From JAUIAI01 sp050633665 (GTDB lineage: Bacteria; Pseudomonadota; Gammaproteobacteria; Burkholderiales; Burkholderiaceae_E), in the NCBI GenBank assembly GCA_050633665.1, contig JBOEGY010000002.1, positions 248,001 through 312,000 on the forward strand: a DNA stretch of 64,000 nt, written 5' to 3'. A program made the position numbers and the translations under genes. The notes under the pieces were generated by a model. The model did not search any database, had not been told where the DNA came from, and worked only from the letters and a program-made list of their open reading frames with translations. Below, piece after piece: positions 36,287 through 45,143 of this stretch. Position 1 is the stretch's first letter, and each line of letters opens with the position of its first letter.

Positions 36287-37062
36287 GATTCCGCCTGAAG
36301 AAACTGATTGACCAGTGTGATGAACTGAGCCGGCTGCTCCGCATGAAGCCAGTGACCGGCATCCGCAATCGTCTGCTGGCTGGCATTGGGGAAAAACCGT
36401 TTTATCTGCTCTGCGTGTGCCGGCAGAATGTATTGCGAGTTGCCACCGCGGATAAACATAACCCGGCCGGCCCACTGCTTGCCCTCGCCTGCGACGGGAA
36501 ACTCTCCAAGTGCGGTCAGGCAACTGGCGAGCACCGGAAGATTGATGCGCCAGGACCACTCGCCGTTGGTCTGAACCAGGTTTTGCAGCAGGAACGCCCT
36601 GACGCCCGCTGAAGCAATTGTCGGGGCTAGTGCGCGATCGGCATCACCACGCCGTTCCAGCCGGGTCAGATCCAACGCCAGCATGGCGTTGATATAGTCA
36701 GCATAATGCGGTTGATAGACAACTGGCGCGATGTCCGCCACGATCAGGTTGTTGAGCAGCTCAGGTCGGCGAAGCGCAAGCGTCATCGCCACCTTCCCGC
36801 CCATGCTGTGTCCCAGCACCGAGACCGGATCATAACCACGATCTTCTATGAACCGCACGACGTCTTCAGCCATCACGTCATAGTCCATTTGTTCGGACCA
36901 CGCAGACGCGCCATGATTGCGCAAATCCACAGAAACAACATGATGGTTTGCAGCCAGTTGCTTTTGCACGCTGACCCAGTTGCGCGACGACCCAAACAAG
37001 CCATGAAGCAAGATCAGAACCGGGCCATCCCCCGCCTCACGAGCCACCAGTTCAACGCCCAT
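36283..37062 (-). CDS. Alpha/beta-hydrolase (YbfF-like esterase)
   Basis: This 259-residue hydrolase has the oxyanion segment LILLHGLFGSSRNW, nucleophile GHSMGGKVAM, and a late histidine in ADAGHWLHAEQP. It resembles small acyl esterases such as YbfF. ATG at 37062 follows AAGGGGG and overlaps the CoA-transferase stop. It overlaps tenA, so it lies in the thiamine-salvage operon, but no salvage step known to me needs it. Confidence 0.87.
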   Translation of the reverse strand: MGVELVAREAGDGPVLILLHGLFGSSRNWVSVQKQLAANHHVVSVDLRNHGASAWSEQMDYDVMAEDVVRFIEDRGYDPVSVLGHSMGGKVAMTLALRRPELLNNLIVADIAPVVYQPHYADYINAMLALDLTRLERRGDADRALAPTIASAGVRAFLLQNLVQTNGEWSWRINLPVLASCLTALGEFPVAGEGKQWAGRVMFIRGGNSQYILPAHAEQIKRFFPNASQQTIADAGHWLHAEQPAQFITLVNQFLQAES

Positions 37063-38275
37063 CAACGCCCCCTTGGGTACAAATGGCGGCGCCGGTCTCA
37101 ACAAGGATGTTGACTGCTTGTTCAGACATGCCGCTTTCGATTAAGACCTCGCGGGTGTGCTGCCCCAGCGCAGGCGCGCCAACGGGATGAAATGCCGATG
37201 AATTGGCAAGCTGCGGCGCAGGTCGCGTTTGCCGGAGGGCACCCGCCTGCGGGTGTTGATGAATTCCGACGATCTGATTGGCGATAATTTGAGGATGTTG
37301 AATCATTTCAGACCGGGTGAGAACGGGCGAACACGGCACATCGAATGCTTCCAAGTCGTCGATCAGACGCTCGGTATTATTGTCAGCGACCAGCGATTGA
37401 ATCAGCTCGACCCGCTCGTTCTTGTTGATTTCGCGCAATGCCGGCGTGGCAAACCTGGCGTCTTCGATCAGATCGCGACGGCCGACTGCCTTCAAAAAGC
37501 CCTGCCAGTGTTTATCCTGCATAACCGCAATACTGACGTAACCGTCACGGGTCTCGTAAATGAGGTCGATAAAACTTTGTGCAGTCTCAGAGGAAACTTC
37601 TTCTCCGACAAACGTGTGCCCGCCCATGTCGGAACTCCACAGGAAAGAAACAATCGTGTCGAGCATCGATAATTCGATGCGTTTCCCGGGCCCGCCCTGG
37701 CGCTCGCGTGCAAACAGCGCGGCCAGAATGATTTGCGACGCCTGCATCGCTGTGAGCTTGTCTGGCAGGATCGTCCTGACCAGTCGCGGCCGGGTATTGT
37801 CAGCACCCCCCTGGATCGTGGTGAGACCTGACAAGGCCTGAATCAGAGGATCAAAAACAGGTTTGTCGCGAAACGGTCCGGTAAACCCAAAGCCGGCAAT
37901 CGACAAATAAATCAGTGACGGGTTGATTTCCTGGGCTTGTTCCGGGCCCACGCCCATCCTGGTCGCGACGCCGGGCCTGAAATTCTGCACCATCACGTCT
38001 GCCTGACGTATCAGGCCGCGCAGCGCATCCAGGCCCGCCGGATGCTTAAGGTCGAGCACAATGGAGCGCTTGTTCCGGTTGTTGTTTACAAACGAAGCCG
38101 AGAACCCGTTGCGGCGAGTCGCCACATGACGGGCGTAGTCCCCGCTGGGGCTTTCCACCTTGATAACGTTAGCGCCCTGATCGGCGAGCATCATTGTGGC
38201 CAGAGGCCCGGAGATCATCGAAGTAAGGTCAAGAATTGTCACGCCGTCTAAAAGCGGCGCGTCTGGCTCTGCCAT
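37052..38275 (-). CDS. CaiB/BaiF family CoA-transferase
   Basis: This 407-residue class III CoA-transferase has LDGVTILDLTSMISGPLATMMLADQGA, KVESPSGDYAR, NNRNKRSIVLDLK and the catalytic aspartate region ADVMVQNFRPG. It moves CoA between carboxylic acids. I prefer ATG at 38275; a TTG at 38344 would add 23 residues. It is the first gene of the leftward operon that continues into the alpha/beta-hydrolase, tenA and thiZX. Confidence 0.87.
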   Translation of the reverse strand: MAEPDAPLLDGVTILDLTSMISGPLATMMLADQGANVIKVESPSGDYARHVATRRNGFSASFVNNNRNKRSIVLDLKHPAGLDALRGLIRQADVMVQNFRPGVATRMGVGPEQAQEINPSLIYLSIAGFGFTGPFRDKPVFDPLIQALSGLTTIQGGADNTRPRLVRTILPDKLTAMQASQIILAALFARERQGGPGKRIELSMLDTIVSFLWSSDMGGHTFVGEEVSSETAQSFIDLIYETRDGYVSIAVMQDKHWQGFLKAVGRRDLIEDARFATPALREINKNERVELIQSLVADNNTERLIDDLEAFDVPCSPVLTRSEMIQHPQIIANQIVGIHQHPQAGALRQTRPAPQLANSSAFHPVGAPALGQHTREVLIESGMSEQAVNILVETGAAICTQGGVDGR

Positions 38276-38342
38276 AAGAGACTCATGAGTTTCATGTTTC
38301 GGAAATAAACCGGAACGCCGGGCTGGTTCCAGTTTCTCCATC

Positions 38343-38362
38343 AAAAATGGGGGCTGGCCCCC
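38343..38362 (-). terminator. GC hairpin plus T-run before the CoA-transferase
   Basis: Six-base arms gggggc / gccccc (38349-38362) with only a two-base centre are followed on the minus strand by five T. No leftward gene ends here, so it may be a weak attenuator in the leader of the operon, or chance. Confidence 0.3.
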
Positions 38363-38425
38363 TGCTTATCAGGACTTTACAACAGGCCGGCCTGGGCGAA
38401 GCTAACGGTAATCCATAACCAGGGC

Positions 38426-38635
38426 ATGAACGCTATGAATGAGGCCTGCAACATCCTTAGTAACACCAAACGTGACTGGTCCGACCGGGTCGCAACAGTC
38501 GCTGCCAAACTGGACGAATCCGACCGCGAAGAGCTTGAATACATCAGTGCTGCGCTCGGCATGGAGCATGCTGGAAAAACAGACGTCGAGTTACGCGACT
38601 CATTGGTCGGGCTAATGTCTCACGAGACCGTCTAA
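38426..38635 (+). CDS. Small hypothetical protein
   Basis: This 69-residue, soluble, acidic-to-neutral ORF begins MNAMNEACNILSNTKRDWSD and continues with a helical segment (KLDESDREELEYISAALG). AGGG lies immediately before ATG, too close for a good RBS. It stands between the CoA-transferase (divergent) and the phosphatase gene. I do not recognise a family. The helical, charged composition favours a real product, but proof is lacking. Confidence 0.4.
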   Translation: MNAMNEACNILSNTKRDWSDRVATVAAKLDESDREELEYISAALGMEHAGKTDVELRDSLVGLMSHETV

Positions 38636-38678
38636 AAGCGATTTTTCTCGGTACAAACACCGGTGGTAAGCTTCGCCG

Positions 38679-39305
38679 ATGTCTATTTTATTGATTCGCC
38701 ATGGCGAAACCGCATTGAATCGTGCGCGGGTTATTCAACCACCCGCCACGCCGCTCAGCCCCCATGGCGAGGCCCAGGCTCAAGCGCTGGCAGCAAGACT
38801 GGCTGACGCCCCGCCTGCTGCGCTCATGTCCAGCGATATGCCCAGAGCCGCCAGGACCGCGCAAATCGTGGCGCAGGCTCTGGATCTGCCGGTTGTCTAT
38901 AACCCCCTACTCCAGGAAAGGCTTTTCGGCGACTGGAGTGGTCTGGCTTACGCTGACCTGGACTTTGATCCGCTGCACGATGATCTGGTTCCCCCCAATG
39001 GTGAAAGCCTGAACCAGTTCAATGACAGGGTGGCAGCGGCCGCACGAGCAATCGAAGAACTGGCCGCCCAGACCGCTGGCACGCTGGCTGTTTTTTCACA
39101 CGGCCTGGTCATTCGCCGTCTGCTCGCCGACTCCATCATTCCGGCAAGTTTTGAAGGAGATCTCTCGCAACCGCTGGGTAACACCTCGGTGACCGCGGTC
39201 TCGGCTACCCACCCTTTTGCTGTCTCTCTGATGGCATGCACGACCCATCTGGCCAACCTGGTCAGTGATGACAACCCAAATACCGGGCCTGTCGGGCAGT
39301 ATTAA
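38679..39305 (+). CDS. Histidine phosphatase family protein
   Basis: This 208-residue phosphoglycerate-mutase-like phosphatase has the catalytic LIRHGET at residues 5-11, SSDMPRAARTA, an ERLFGDWSG segment and the second histidine in VFSHGLVIRRLL. Such enzymes include GpmB-, CobC- and PhoE-like phosphatases. The substrate is not evident, and no cobalamin genes are nearby. Confidence 0.88.
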   Translation: MSILLIRHGETALNRARVIQPPATPLSPHGEAQAQALAARLADAPPAALMSSDMPRAARTAQIVAQALDLPVVYNPLLQERLFGDWSGLAYADLDFDPLHDDLVPPNGESLNQFNDRVAAAARAIEELAAQTAGTLAVFSHGLVIRRLLADSIIPASFEGDLSQPLGNTSVTAVSATHPFAVSLMACTTHLANLVSDDNPNTGPVGQY

Positions 39306-39323
39306 GCGAGCGTCACCGGGTAC

Positions 39324-39938
39324 TCAGTCTGCCGGTTCGGTGTTCTTACAGGACGCTCGCTGCGAGACTTTCTCATGCCAGGCTGCCAATGCCGGGTGTT
39401 TTTCCCGCCAGCCAAAGTCTGCAAATCGGAAATCAAGATAGCCGAGCGCACAGGCAAGCGTAATCTGACTCAACTCGAAGCGATCACCTTCGGTCTCGAT
39501 ACGCTCGTTGAACCAGCCCAGCGCCGAAGAAATCTTATCCTTGTGATCAGCAATGACTTCAGGCCACTGATGCGCCTGCGGGCGCAGCGCGGTCTCGTAT
39601 CGCAACAGCAGACTTACCTCGATGATACCGTCAGCAATGGCGTAGTCACTCAGAACTCTCCAGCGACGTGCGCCGCCTTTCGGTACCAACTGACCACGTC
39701 CGTCGAGACTGTCGAGGTATTCACAAATTGTCTTTGAATCAACCAGCGTTGACCCATCGCTCAGAGTCAGGGATGGAATCCGGCGCAACGGATTGAACCG
39801 GCTCGCGTACTCCGTATTGGCTTTGCCCGGCGTCACGTGAGTTGGGACCAGCTCTATCTTTTCTTCCAGGCCCAGCTCCGCAGCGCAAATGCGCACTTTG
39901 CGCGCGAACGGTGACAACGTAGAAAAATGCAGCTTCAT
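39324..39938 (-). CDS. Glutathione S-transferase
   Basis: This 204-residue protein has a thioredoxin-like N-terminal domain (MKLHFSTLSPFARKVRICAAELGL, with RRIPSLTLSDGSTLVDSKTICEYLD as the cis-proline and Glu/Asp-Ser region) and an all-helical C-terminal domain. The role is probably detoxification or stress defence. It stands alone, convergent with the phosphatase gene. Confidence 0.9.
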   Translation of the reverse strand: MKLHFSTLSPFARKVRICAAELGLEEKIELVPTHVTPGKANTEYASRFNPLRRIPSLTLSDGSTLVDSKTICEYLDSLDGRGQLVPKGGARRWRVLSDYAIADGIIEVSLLLRYETALRPQAHQWPEVIADHKDKISSALGWFNERIETEGDRFELSQITLACALGYLDFRFADFGWREKHPALAAWHEKVSQRASCKNTEPAD

Positions 39939-40078
39939 CGACTAATCCCGGGTGCGGTCAATTCAGCGGCCATGTTACCCGCAAACAAGCAGCGCCTGTG
40001 GCCCTGTCCGCGTGATTTCGATCACGCGCGAGCCTGGCGATCGCTTTTACACTGGGCTTCACGCGAAAGGAGACAAGC

Positions 40079-40291
40079 ATGCGGCTCGGATTTACCCAGG
40101 CGAATACGCTCGGCCAAAGCCAGCGTAGCGACGAACTACGACTCGATACGGAGCGGCTCCGGCAGACGCTTCAAATCGCAACCGCAGCACGCGCTGAGCT
40201 GGAAGCCCTTTGCCAGCAGCAGGGAATCTCCCACCACGGCCAGCCAACACCGACTTTGCGCCAGGCCTTGAAACAGCGGATCGGGCGCTAA
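40079..40291 (+). CDS. Small hypothetical protein with strong RBS
   Basis: This 70-residue product starts MRLGFTQANTLGQSQRSDEL and is mostly one long charged helix (LRLDTERLRQTLQIATAARAELEALCQQQ) ending in a basic tail. AAGGAG lies seven bases before ATG at 40079, the best Shine-Dalgarno in the area, which supports real translation. No family is recognised. It converges on the ankyrin gene. Confidence 0.55.
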   Translation: MRLGFTQANTLGQSQRSDELRLDTERLRQTLQIATAARAELEALCQQQGISHHGQPTPTLRQALKQRIGR

Positions 40292-40307
40292 TCTTTTCGG
40301 TTTGAGT

Positions 40308-41015
40308 CTAATTGGTGCTCTTTGTCGTAAAAGACTTGGCGTATTCGCGCAGCAATTGCGCACGTTCACTCTCACCGCTGCGTTCCAGATAGTCAATCGC
40401 TGACAGGCCACGTTGATTCTTGACAGTTGGATCTGCCCCGGCAACCAGCAGGCTCTGGTAGGCGGTGAGATTGCCTCGGCGAATTGCCATCATCATCGGT
40501 GTCGTGCCATTCGGAGAGAGCGCGTTCTTGTCGGCACCGGCCTCAATCAATTGCTTGATCACTGTTAAGTGACCGTTGGTGGCGGCGTAATGAAGCGGCG
40601 TCCAGCCTTCACGATTGATCTGGGCGCCTTTTTCAATCAGCAATCCGACTGACTCCGACTGACCAATCAGCGCGGCCATCATTAATGCGGTTTCACCGCG
40701 GGCGTTAACCGCATCAATTTTCAGTTTTGGCGACGCCAACAATTCCCGCACAGAACGGATAGATTGTTCATGCACCGCCAGCATAAGTGCCGGGCCGCGC
40801 TTGACTTCACGGATATTTGGATCGACCCCTTCGTCGAGAAGCGTATGGACGCTGGAGACATCGTCATTGTAAATTGCATTCAAGAGCTGGACTCGAGGAT
40901 CATCCGGGCCCGCCTCTTCGTCTGCCGCACTAGCAGTGTTCAAACCGGCAGTCAAAGCCAATGCCGTCATGACTATTAACCACCGGGATAAACGCCGACC
41001 GACATATGCTTTCAT
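40308..41015 (-). CDS. Secreted ankyrin-repeat protein
   Basis: This 235-residue protein has a signal peptide (IVMTALALTAGLNTASAADE) and about five ankyrin repeats (GVDPNIREVKRGPALMLAV, ARGETALMMAALIGQ, GWTPLHYAATNGHLTVIKQL, GTTPMMMAIRRGN, NQRGLSAIDYLERSG). It probably binds a protein partner in the periplasm. Its ATG overlaps the tatD stop (ATGA at 41015). Confidence 0.9.
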   Translation of the reverse strand: MKAYVGRRLSRWLIVMTALALTAGLNTASAADEEAGPDDPRVQLLNAIYNDDVSSVHTLLDEGVDPNIREVKRGPALMLAVHEQSIRSVRELLASPKLKIDAVNARGETALMMAALIGQSESVGLLIEKGAQINREGWTPLHYAATNGHLTVIKQLIEAGADKNALSPNGTTPMMMAIRRGNLTAYQSLLVAGADPTVKNQRGLSAIDYLERSGESERAQLLREYAKSFTTKSTN

Positions 41016-41803
41016 TTGAGCTCTCCTTGTTCGGGCTGTCTGGAACGCGAAAACAGATTGAAAAAATTACTACTGGTGATCTCAGCTACCTGTTCGACAG
41101 GCAGTGATTTTAATTCGGCAATACGCGCGGCTACATGGGGGACGTAAGACGGTTCATTTGTCTTGCCACGGAAGGGGACCGGCGCAAGATAAGGTGAATC
41201 CGTTTCAATCAGGACCCGGTCCATCGGTACCCGGCTGGCAACCTCATGAACCTGTTTGGCGTTTTTAAAGGTGACAATGCCCGAGAACGAAATATAAAAA
41301 CCCATATCAAGCGCGGCACTGGCTGTGTCCCAGTCTTCGGTAAAACAATGCATGACACCGGCACACTCATGCGCTTTCTCTTCACGCATGATCTGCAAGG
41401 TGTCGGCCGACGCCGCACGCGTATGAATAATCAGCGGAAGTCCGGTCTGGCGCGCGGCCCGGATATGCACCCTAAAACGCTCTCGCTGCCAGGGCAGATC
41501 TTCAGTTGTTCTGAAATAGTCGAGTCCGGTCTCTCCTATCGCCACAATTTTGGGATGAGCCGCTTGCTCAGTCAGGCCATCGACCGTTGGCTCGGAACAG
41601 TCAGGGTAATCAGGATGCACCCCGACGCTGGCCCATAGTCGTGGGTCGGATTCGGCTAGCGCCAGCACGCGGGGGAAGTCTTCAAGGGTGACCGAAACGC
41701 AAAGCGCGGTGTTGACTCCCTGCTCTTGCATGCGTTGCAGGATCGCGTCGATATTCTCGGCGAGATCGGGGAAATCAAGATGACAATGAGAGTCGACGTA
41801 CAT
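41012..41803 (-). CDS. tatD: TatD family metal-dependent DNase
   Basis: This 263-residue TIM-barrel hydrolase has VDSHCHLDFPD at the N-terminus, GVHPDY, AIGETGLDYFR, PLIIHTRAA, VMHCFTE and LIETDSPYLAP, a full set of TatD metal-site motifs. It acts on DNA or RNA ends in repair and turnover. It is coupled to the ankyrin gene. In Pseudomonas and Bordetella-like genomes the gene also follows holB-pilZ. Confidence 0.93.
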   Translation of the reverse strand: MYVDSHCHLDFPDLAENIDAILQRMQEQGVNTALCVSVTLEDFPRVLALAESDPRLWASVGVHPDYPDCSEPTVDGLTEQAAHPKIVAIGETGLDYFRTTEDLPWQRERFRVHIRAARQTGLPLIIHTRAASADTLQIMREEKAHECAGVMHCFTEDWDTASAALDMGFYISFSGIVTFKNAKQVHEVASRVPMDRVLIETDSPYLAPVPFRGKTNEPSYVPHVAARIAELKSLPVEQVAEITSSNFFNLFSRSRQPEQGELK

Positions 41804-41968
41804 GCCAGTAACCGCTGGCCAACGTGGCTCGGCACGTGGCTAACAACCCGCGTCTGACCAGATGGCCGACCAGGACAGTTTGCCTTTATCGACCCGGCGG
41901 GAACACGGTAATGTTAGCGAGACTGGTCGCCATTGCGGCCGCTTCTGTTGTAAGACTGCCCAATCAGG

Positions 41969-42427
41969 TTAGATGGTATGAGTGCTGCGTCCGGACTTCA
42001 TATTGCCACCCAACAGCGTCTCGATTCGTGATCGCGCCAACTCCCCGGTGTCGTCCTGGGCAAACTGAATACCAATCCCTTGCTGGCGACCAGGCACACC
42101 TGACGGTGTAATCCAGACCACTTTTCCGGTAATTGCCAGTTTATTGGGGTCGTCCATCAAGGTCAGAATCAGGTAGAGCTCATCTCCGACATGAGCGGCG
42201 CGCGTCGTTGGCACAAAGATTCCGCCACCTGTCACAAACGGCATATAGGCCGCAAAAAGCGCTGGCTTTTCTTTAATGGCCAACTGGATAACGCCAGGAC
42301 GGGAAGCGCCCGACGCTGGTCTGGATGGAGCGGCGCTGACAGCCTCTGGTGCATCTGGTTCGATGCCAACCGGTTCAAGCGAAATTTCGCCTTCGCTAAC
42401 TGGTTCGATAGTAGTTGATTCGGTCAT
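41969..42427 (-). CDS. pilZ: PilZ, type IV pilus-associated PilZ-domain protein
   Basis: This is a 152-residue protein. A disordered acidic N-terminus of about 45 residues precedes a PilZ domain (GVIQLAIKEKPALFAAYMPFVTGGGIFVPT, GDELYLILTLMD, KVVWITPSG, GIGIQF). It lacks the RxxxR and D/NxSxxG residues used to bind c-di-GMP, as does the original PilZ needed for pilus assembly. Its ATG overlaps the holB stop (ATGA), the same order as in Pseudomonas. Confidence 0.9.
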   Translation of the reverse strand: MTESTTIEPVSEGEISLEPVGIEPDAPEAVSAAPSRPASGASRPGVIQLAIKEKPALFAAYMPFVTGGGIFVPTTRAAHVGDELYLILTLMDDPNKLAITGKVVWITPSGVPGRQQGIGIQFAQDDTGELARSRIETLLGGNMKSGRSTHTI

Positions 42428-43482
42428 CGTCGTTCGCTCCGCTCGGCGGCAAAAGTCTGGCAGTAATCAAGAATTGTTGATTCACACAAAAGTCGGGCAT
42501 TGAGTGGATGATCAATTCGAGCCGATAGCGTCGAGACCGATACTTGCAACGTCGTCAGCTTTGCCAGCGAGGTCCGCGGTGCCAGTTGCTGCATGCGGGC
42601 CTGCGCTTGTGGGTAGTAGTGTGCCGAAGCACCCGCAACCACTCGGGTCAAGTCAGAAATCCAACGTTGCAAGACACCAGACCATTGCATCGGATCATGA
42701 CGATCCAGTAAATCCACTGCCTTCATGCCAGCAGTGTCCGGCAGTGCGCCAAGGGCCTCCAGAATGCTCTGATGAGCGGCCTGTTCAGCCGGTTCGATGA
42801 ACTGCAGAGCGTGCATCGGAGAACCAGCGGCCCGTAATACCCGACGAGCGGTATCAAGGCTTTCAGCGCCGTGCTCGACGAGCCATTGCGCCGCTGCCTC
42901 GGTCGGTGGGTTGTTAACCGGCACCACCCGACACCGCGAGCGAACGGTCGCCGGCAAACGATCTGCGTGACTAACCGGCAAAATCAGCAGGGTACGAGCC
43001 CCGGGCTCTTCCAGGGTCTTCAGCAAGCCGTTTGCGGTAATCGGGTTCATCGCCTCCGCCGGATCGACAATCACAATCCGCCAGCCGGCCCGGTGGGCAC
43101 CAACGGCCATAAAAGCGGACAGCATCCGAACCTGATCGATCTTGATCTCACGCGACGGCTTCTTGCTCCCTGAGCCGACAAACAACGGATCCAGCGCCTC
43201 CGGCATGATCAGCCGTAAATCAGGATGAGCGAGTTGCTGCATCCACTGACAGGACTGGCATTGCAGACAAGCCTGCCCGCCCGGCCGGCTGGGCAAATCT
43301 GTCTCGCACAGTAACCCGGCAGCAAGATGGCGACCGAGTATGCTTTTGCCAATCCCGGCCGGACCGGCCAGCATCAGGCCATGGTGCAAGGCCTCCCGCT
43401 GACCCAGCAACTGCTCAAGCAGTGGCGCCAGCCAGTGCGGCAAAACACCAAGCAGATCCGGCTCTGGCGCTTCAGCCGCCAT
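42424..43482 (-). CDS. holB: DNA polymerase III delta' subunit
   Basis: This 352-residue clamp-loader subunit has GLMLAGPAGIGKSILG, the zinc-finger cysteines in CLQCQSCQWMQQLAHPDLR, KIDQVRMLSAFM, NGLLKTLEEPGARTLLIL and the arginine-finger segment TVRSRCRVVPV. I chose ATG at 43482, which overlaps the tmk stop by 11 bases; ATG at 43512 is possible. It is co-transcribed with tmk and pilZ. Confidence 0.92.
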   Translation of the reverse strand: MAAEAPEPDLLGVLPHWLAPLLEQLLGQREALHHGLMLAGPAGIGKSILGRHLAAGLLCETDLPSRPGGQACLQCQSCQWMQQLAHPDLRLIMPEALDPLFVGSGSKKPSREIKIDQVRMLSAFMAVGAHRAGWRIVIVDPAEAMNPITANGLLKTLEEPGARTLLILPVSHADRLPATVRSRCRVVPVNNPPTEAAAQWLVEHGAESLDTARRVLRAAGSPMHALQFIEPAEQAAHQSILEALGALPDTAGMKAVDLLDRHDPMQWSGVLQRWISDLTRVVAGASAHYYPQAQARMQQLAPRTSLAKLTTLQVSVSTLSARIDHPLNARLLCESTILDYCQTFAAERSERR

Positions 43483-44095
43483 ATCGGGCCATCTGATCGT
43501 CAAGATCGGCATAAAGCCGGGCTTGCACCGCTGCAAGAGATTGGGCGGAATCGAGGGTCAGCACCCGCTCGGGCTGCTCTTTGGCGATGGCTTGATACGC
43601 GCCTCTGACCCGGTCGAAAAAAGCGCGCTGCTCGGCTTCAAAACGATCAGCGTCGCGACTGGCAAGGCGACGGCGCTCCGCCGTCTCAGCATCCAGATCG
43701 AAGTAATAGGTACGGTCAGGCTCACAATCACCGTGGACGGTTTTCGCCAGCGCGCGAATCAAAGCCTGATCCAGGCCACGCCCGCCGCCCTGGTAGGCCA
43801 GCGTTGAGTCAGTAAAGCGGTCACAGACAACCCAGGCGCCGCGGGCCAATGCCGGCCGGATCAGCTGATCAAGGTGATCAGCGCGGGCCGCGAACATCAG
43901 TAGTAGTTCAGTCTGCGGTGCCATCGCACGGTTTAGCAACCATTCGCGCAAGTCTTCGGCTAACGGGCTCCCTCCTGGTTCTCGTGTCAGGACAACTTCC
44001 AGGCCGCTCGCCCGGAGACGTTCTACCGCGCCGGCCAGGTGGGTGCTCTTACCTGCCCCGTCGATTCCTTCAAGCGTCAGAAACCGGCCGGTCAT
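43472..44095 (-). CDS. tmk: Thymidylate kinase
   Basis: This 207-residue protein has P-loop LEGIDGAGKSTH, TREPGGSPLAEDLREWLL, DRFTDSTLAYQGGGRGLD and a LID with RDADRFEAEQ. It phosphorylates dTMP to dTDP. Its ATG overlaps the mltG stop (ATGA at 44095). Confidence 0.95.
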   Translation of the reverse strand: MTGRFLTLEGIDGAGKSTHLAGAVERLRASGLEVVLTREPGGSPLAEDLREWLLNRAMAPQTELLLMFAARADHLDQLIRPALARGAWVVCDRFTDSTLAYQGGGRGLDQALIRALAKTVHGDCEPDRTYYFDLDAETAERRRLASRDADRFEAEQRAFFDRVRGAYQAIAKEQPERVLTLDSAQSLAAVQARLYADLDDQMARYGG

Positions 44096-45090
44096 TTGAT
44101 TTTCAACTGGTAGCGTCGTACCGCTGCCTGATGTTCGGCCAGCGTCTGCGAAAACTGACTTGATCCATCCCCTCGAGCGACAAAGTAAAGCGCCTTGGTT
44201 TTGGCCGGATGTAGAACCGCTTCAATCGAGGCGCGACCGGGCGCGGATATAGGGGTCGGCGGCAAGCCTTTGCGGGTATAGGTGTTGTAGGGCGTGTCTG
44301 CCCGTAAATCCCGGCGGCGTAAATCTCCGTCAAAGCGGTCACCCATGCCATAAATGGTGGTCGGGTCACTCTGCAACATCATGTTGATCCGTAGCCGGTT
44401 CACAAACACACCCGCGACAAACCCGCGATCTGATTCAGTGCCTGTTTCCTTCTCGACCACCGAAGCCAGGACCAACGCCTCATAAGAGGTCTTCAGCGGC
44501 AAACCGGGCTCGCGCTGCTCCCAGGCCTGATCAAGATTGGACTTCATGAGTTCGTGCGCCTGCCGAAACACCAGCAGGTCGCTGGAGCCGACTGGAAAAT
44601 GATAAGTGCTTGGAAAGAACAAGCCTTCCGCTTTGCTACGGTCAACATCGATCGCCTCCAGAATGGCCGACTCGCTCATGGTCGCGGAATCCTGGAGAAG
44701 ATCTGGATTGGCAGCCATCGCTGCACGCATCTGCTTGAAGGTCCAGCCCTCGATAAATCGAACCTCGCTGACCAGAACGTCTCCGACGATCAGCTTATCG
44801 ACCAGCCGTTTCAGGGTCAGGGAAGGCTTGAGCTCATAGGTGCCGACCTTGATTCTGGTCAGGTCATCCCGCCAGCGGCCAATCAGCGCCAGCGACCAGT
44901 CGGGAACATCGACCTCGGCGGCGCGCAACTGAGCGCCAATGCTGCGCAGCGTCGCGCCGGGTGCGACCGTAATGCGAACCGGTGCCTGTGCGAAGCGTAT
45001 CGGGTCGCGTTCATAGCGCCATTGCGCCCAGCCAGCTGCCGCGCCGGCGGCTATCGCAAGTACCAGTACTAACAAACCCAGTCTTTTCAT
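44092..45090 (-). CDS. mltG: Endolytic murein transglycosylase MltG
   Basis: This 332-residue membrane-anchored enzyme has an N-terminal span (LGLLVLVLAIAAGAAAGW) and the YceG domain: FIEGWTFKQMR, LFFPSTYHFPVG, LASVVEKETGTESDR with the catalytic glutamate, LQSDPTTIYG and LPPTPISAPGRASIEAVLHP. It cuts new glycan strands and limits their length. It is first in the mltG-tmk-holB-pilZ operon and divergent from ygfZ. Confidence 0.94.
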   Translation of the reverse strand: MKRLGLLVLVLAIAAGAAAGWAQWRYERDPIRFAQAPVRITVAPGATLRSIGAQLRAAEVDVPDWSLALIGRWRDDLTRIKVGTYELKPSLTLKRLVDKLIVGDVLVSEVRFIEGWTFKQMRAAMAANPDLLQDSATMSESAILEAIDVDRSKAEGLFFPSTYHFPVGSSDLLVFRQAHELMKSNLDQAWEQREPGLPLKTSYEALVLASVVEKETGTESDRGFVAGVFVNRLRINMMLQSDPTTIYGMGDRFDGDLRRRDLRADTPYNTYTRKGLPPTPISAPGRASIEAVLHPAKTKALYFVARGDGSSQFSQTLAEHQAAVRRYQLKIK

Positions 45091-45143
45091 TCATTCCTTA
45101 AGTGAGGCTTACTCGCCGGGCCAACCATGTCAGCGCTGTGGCT

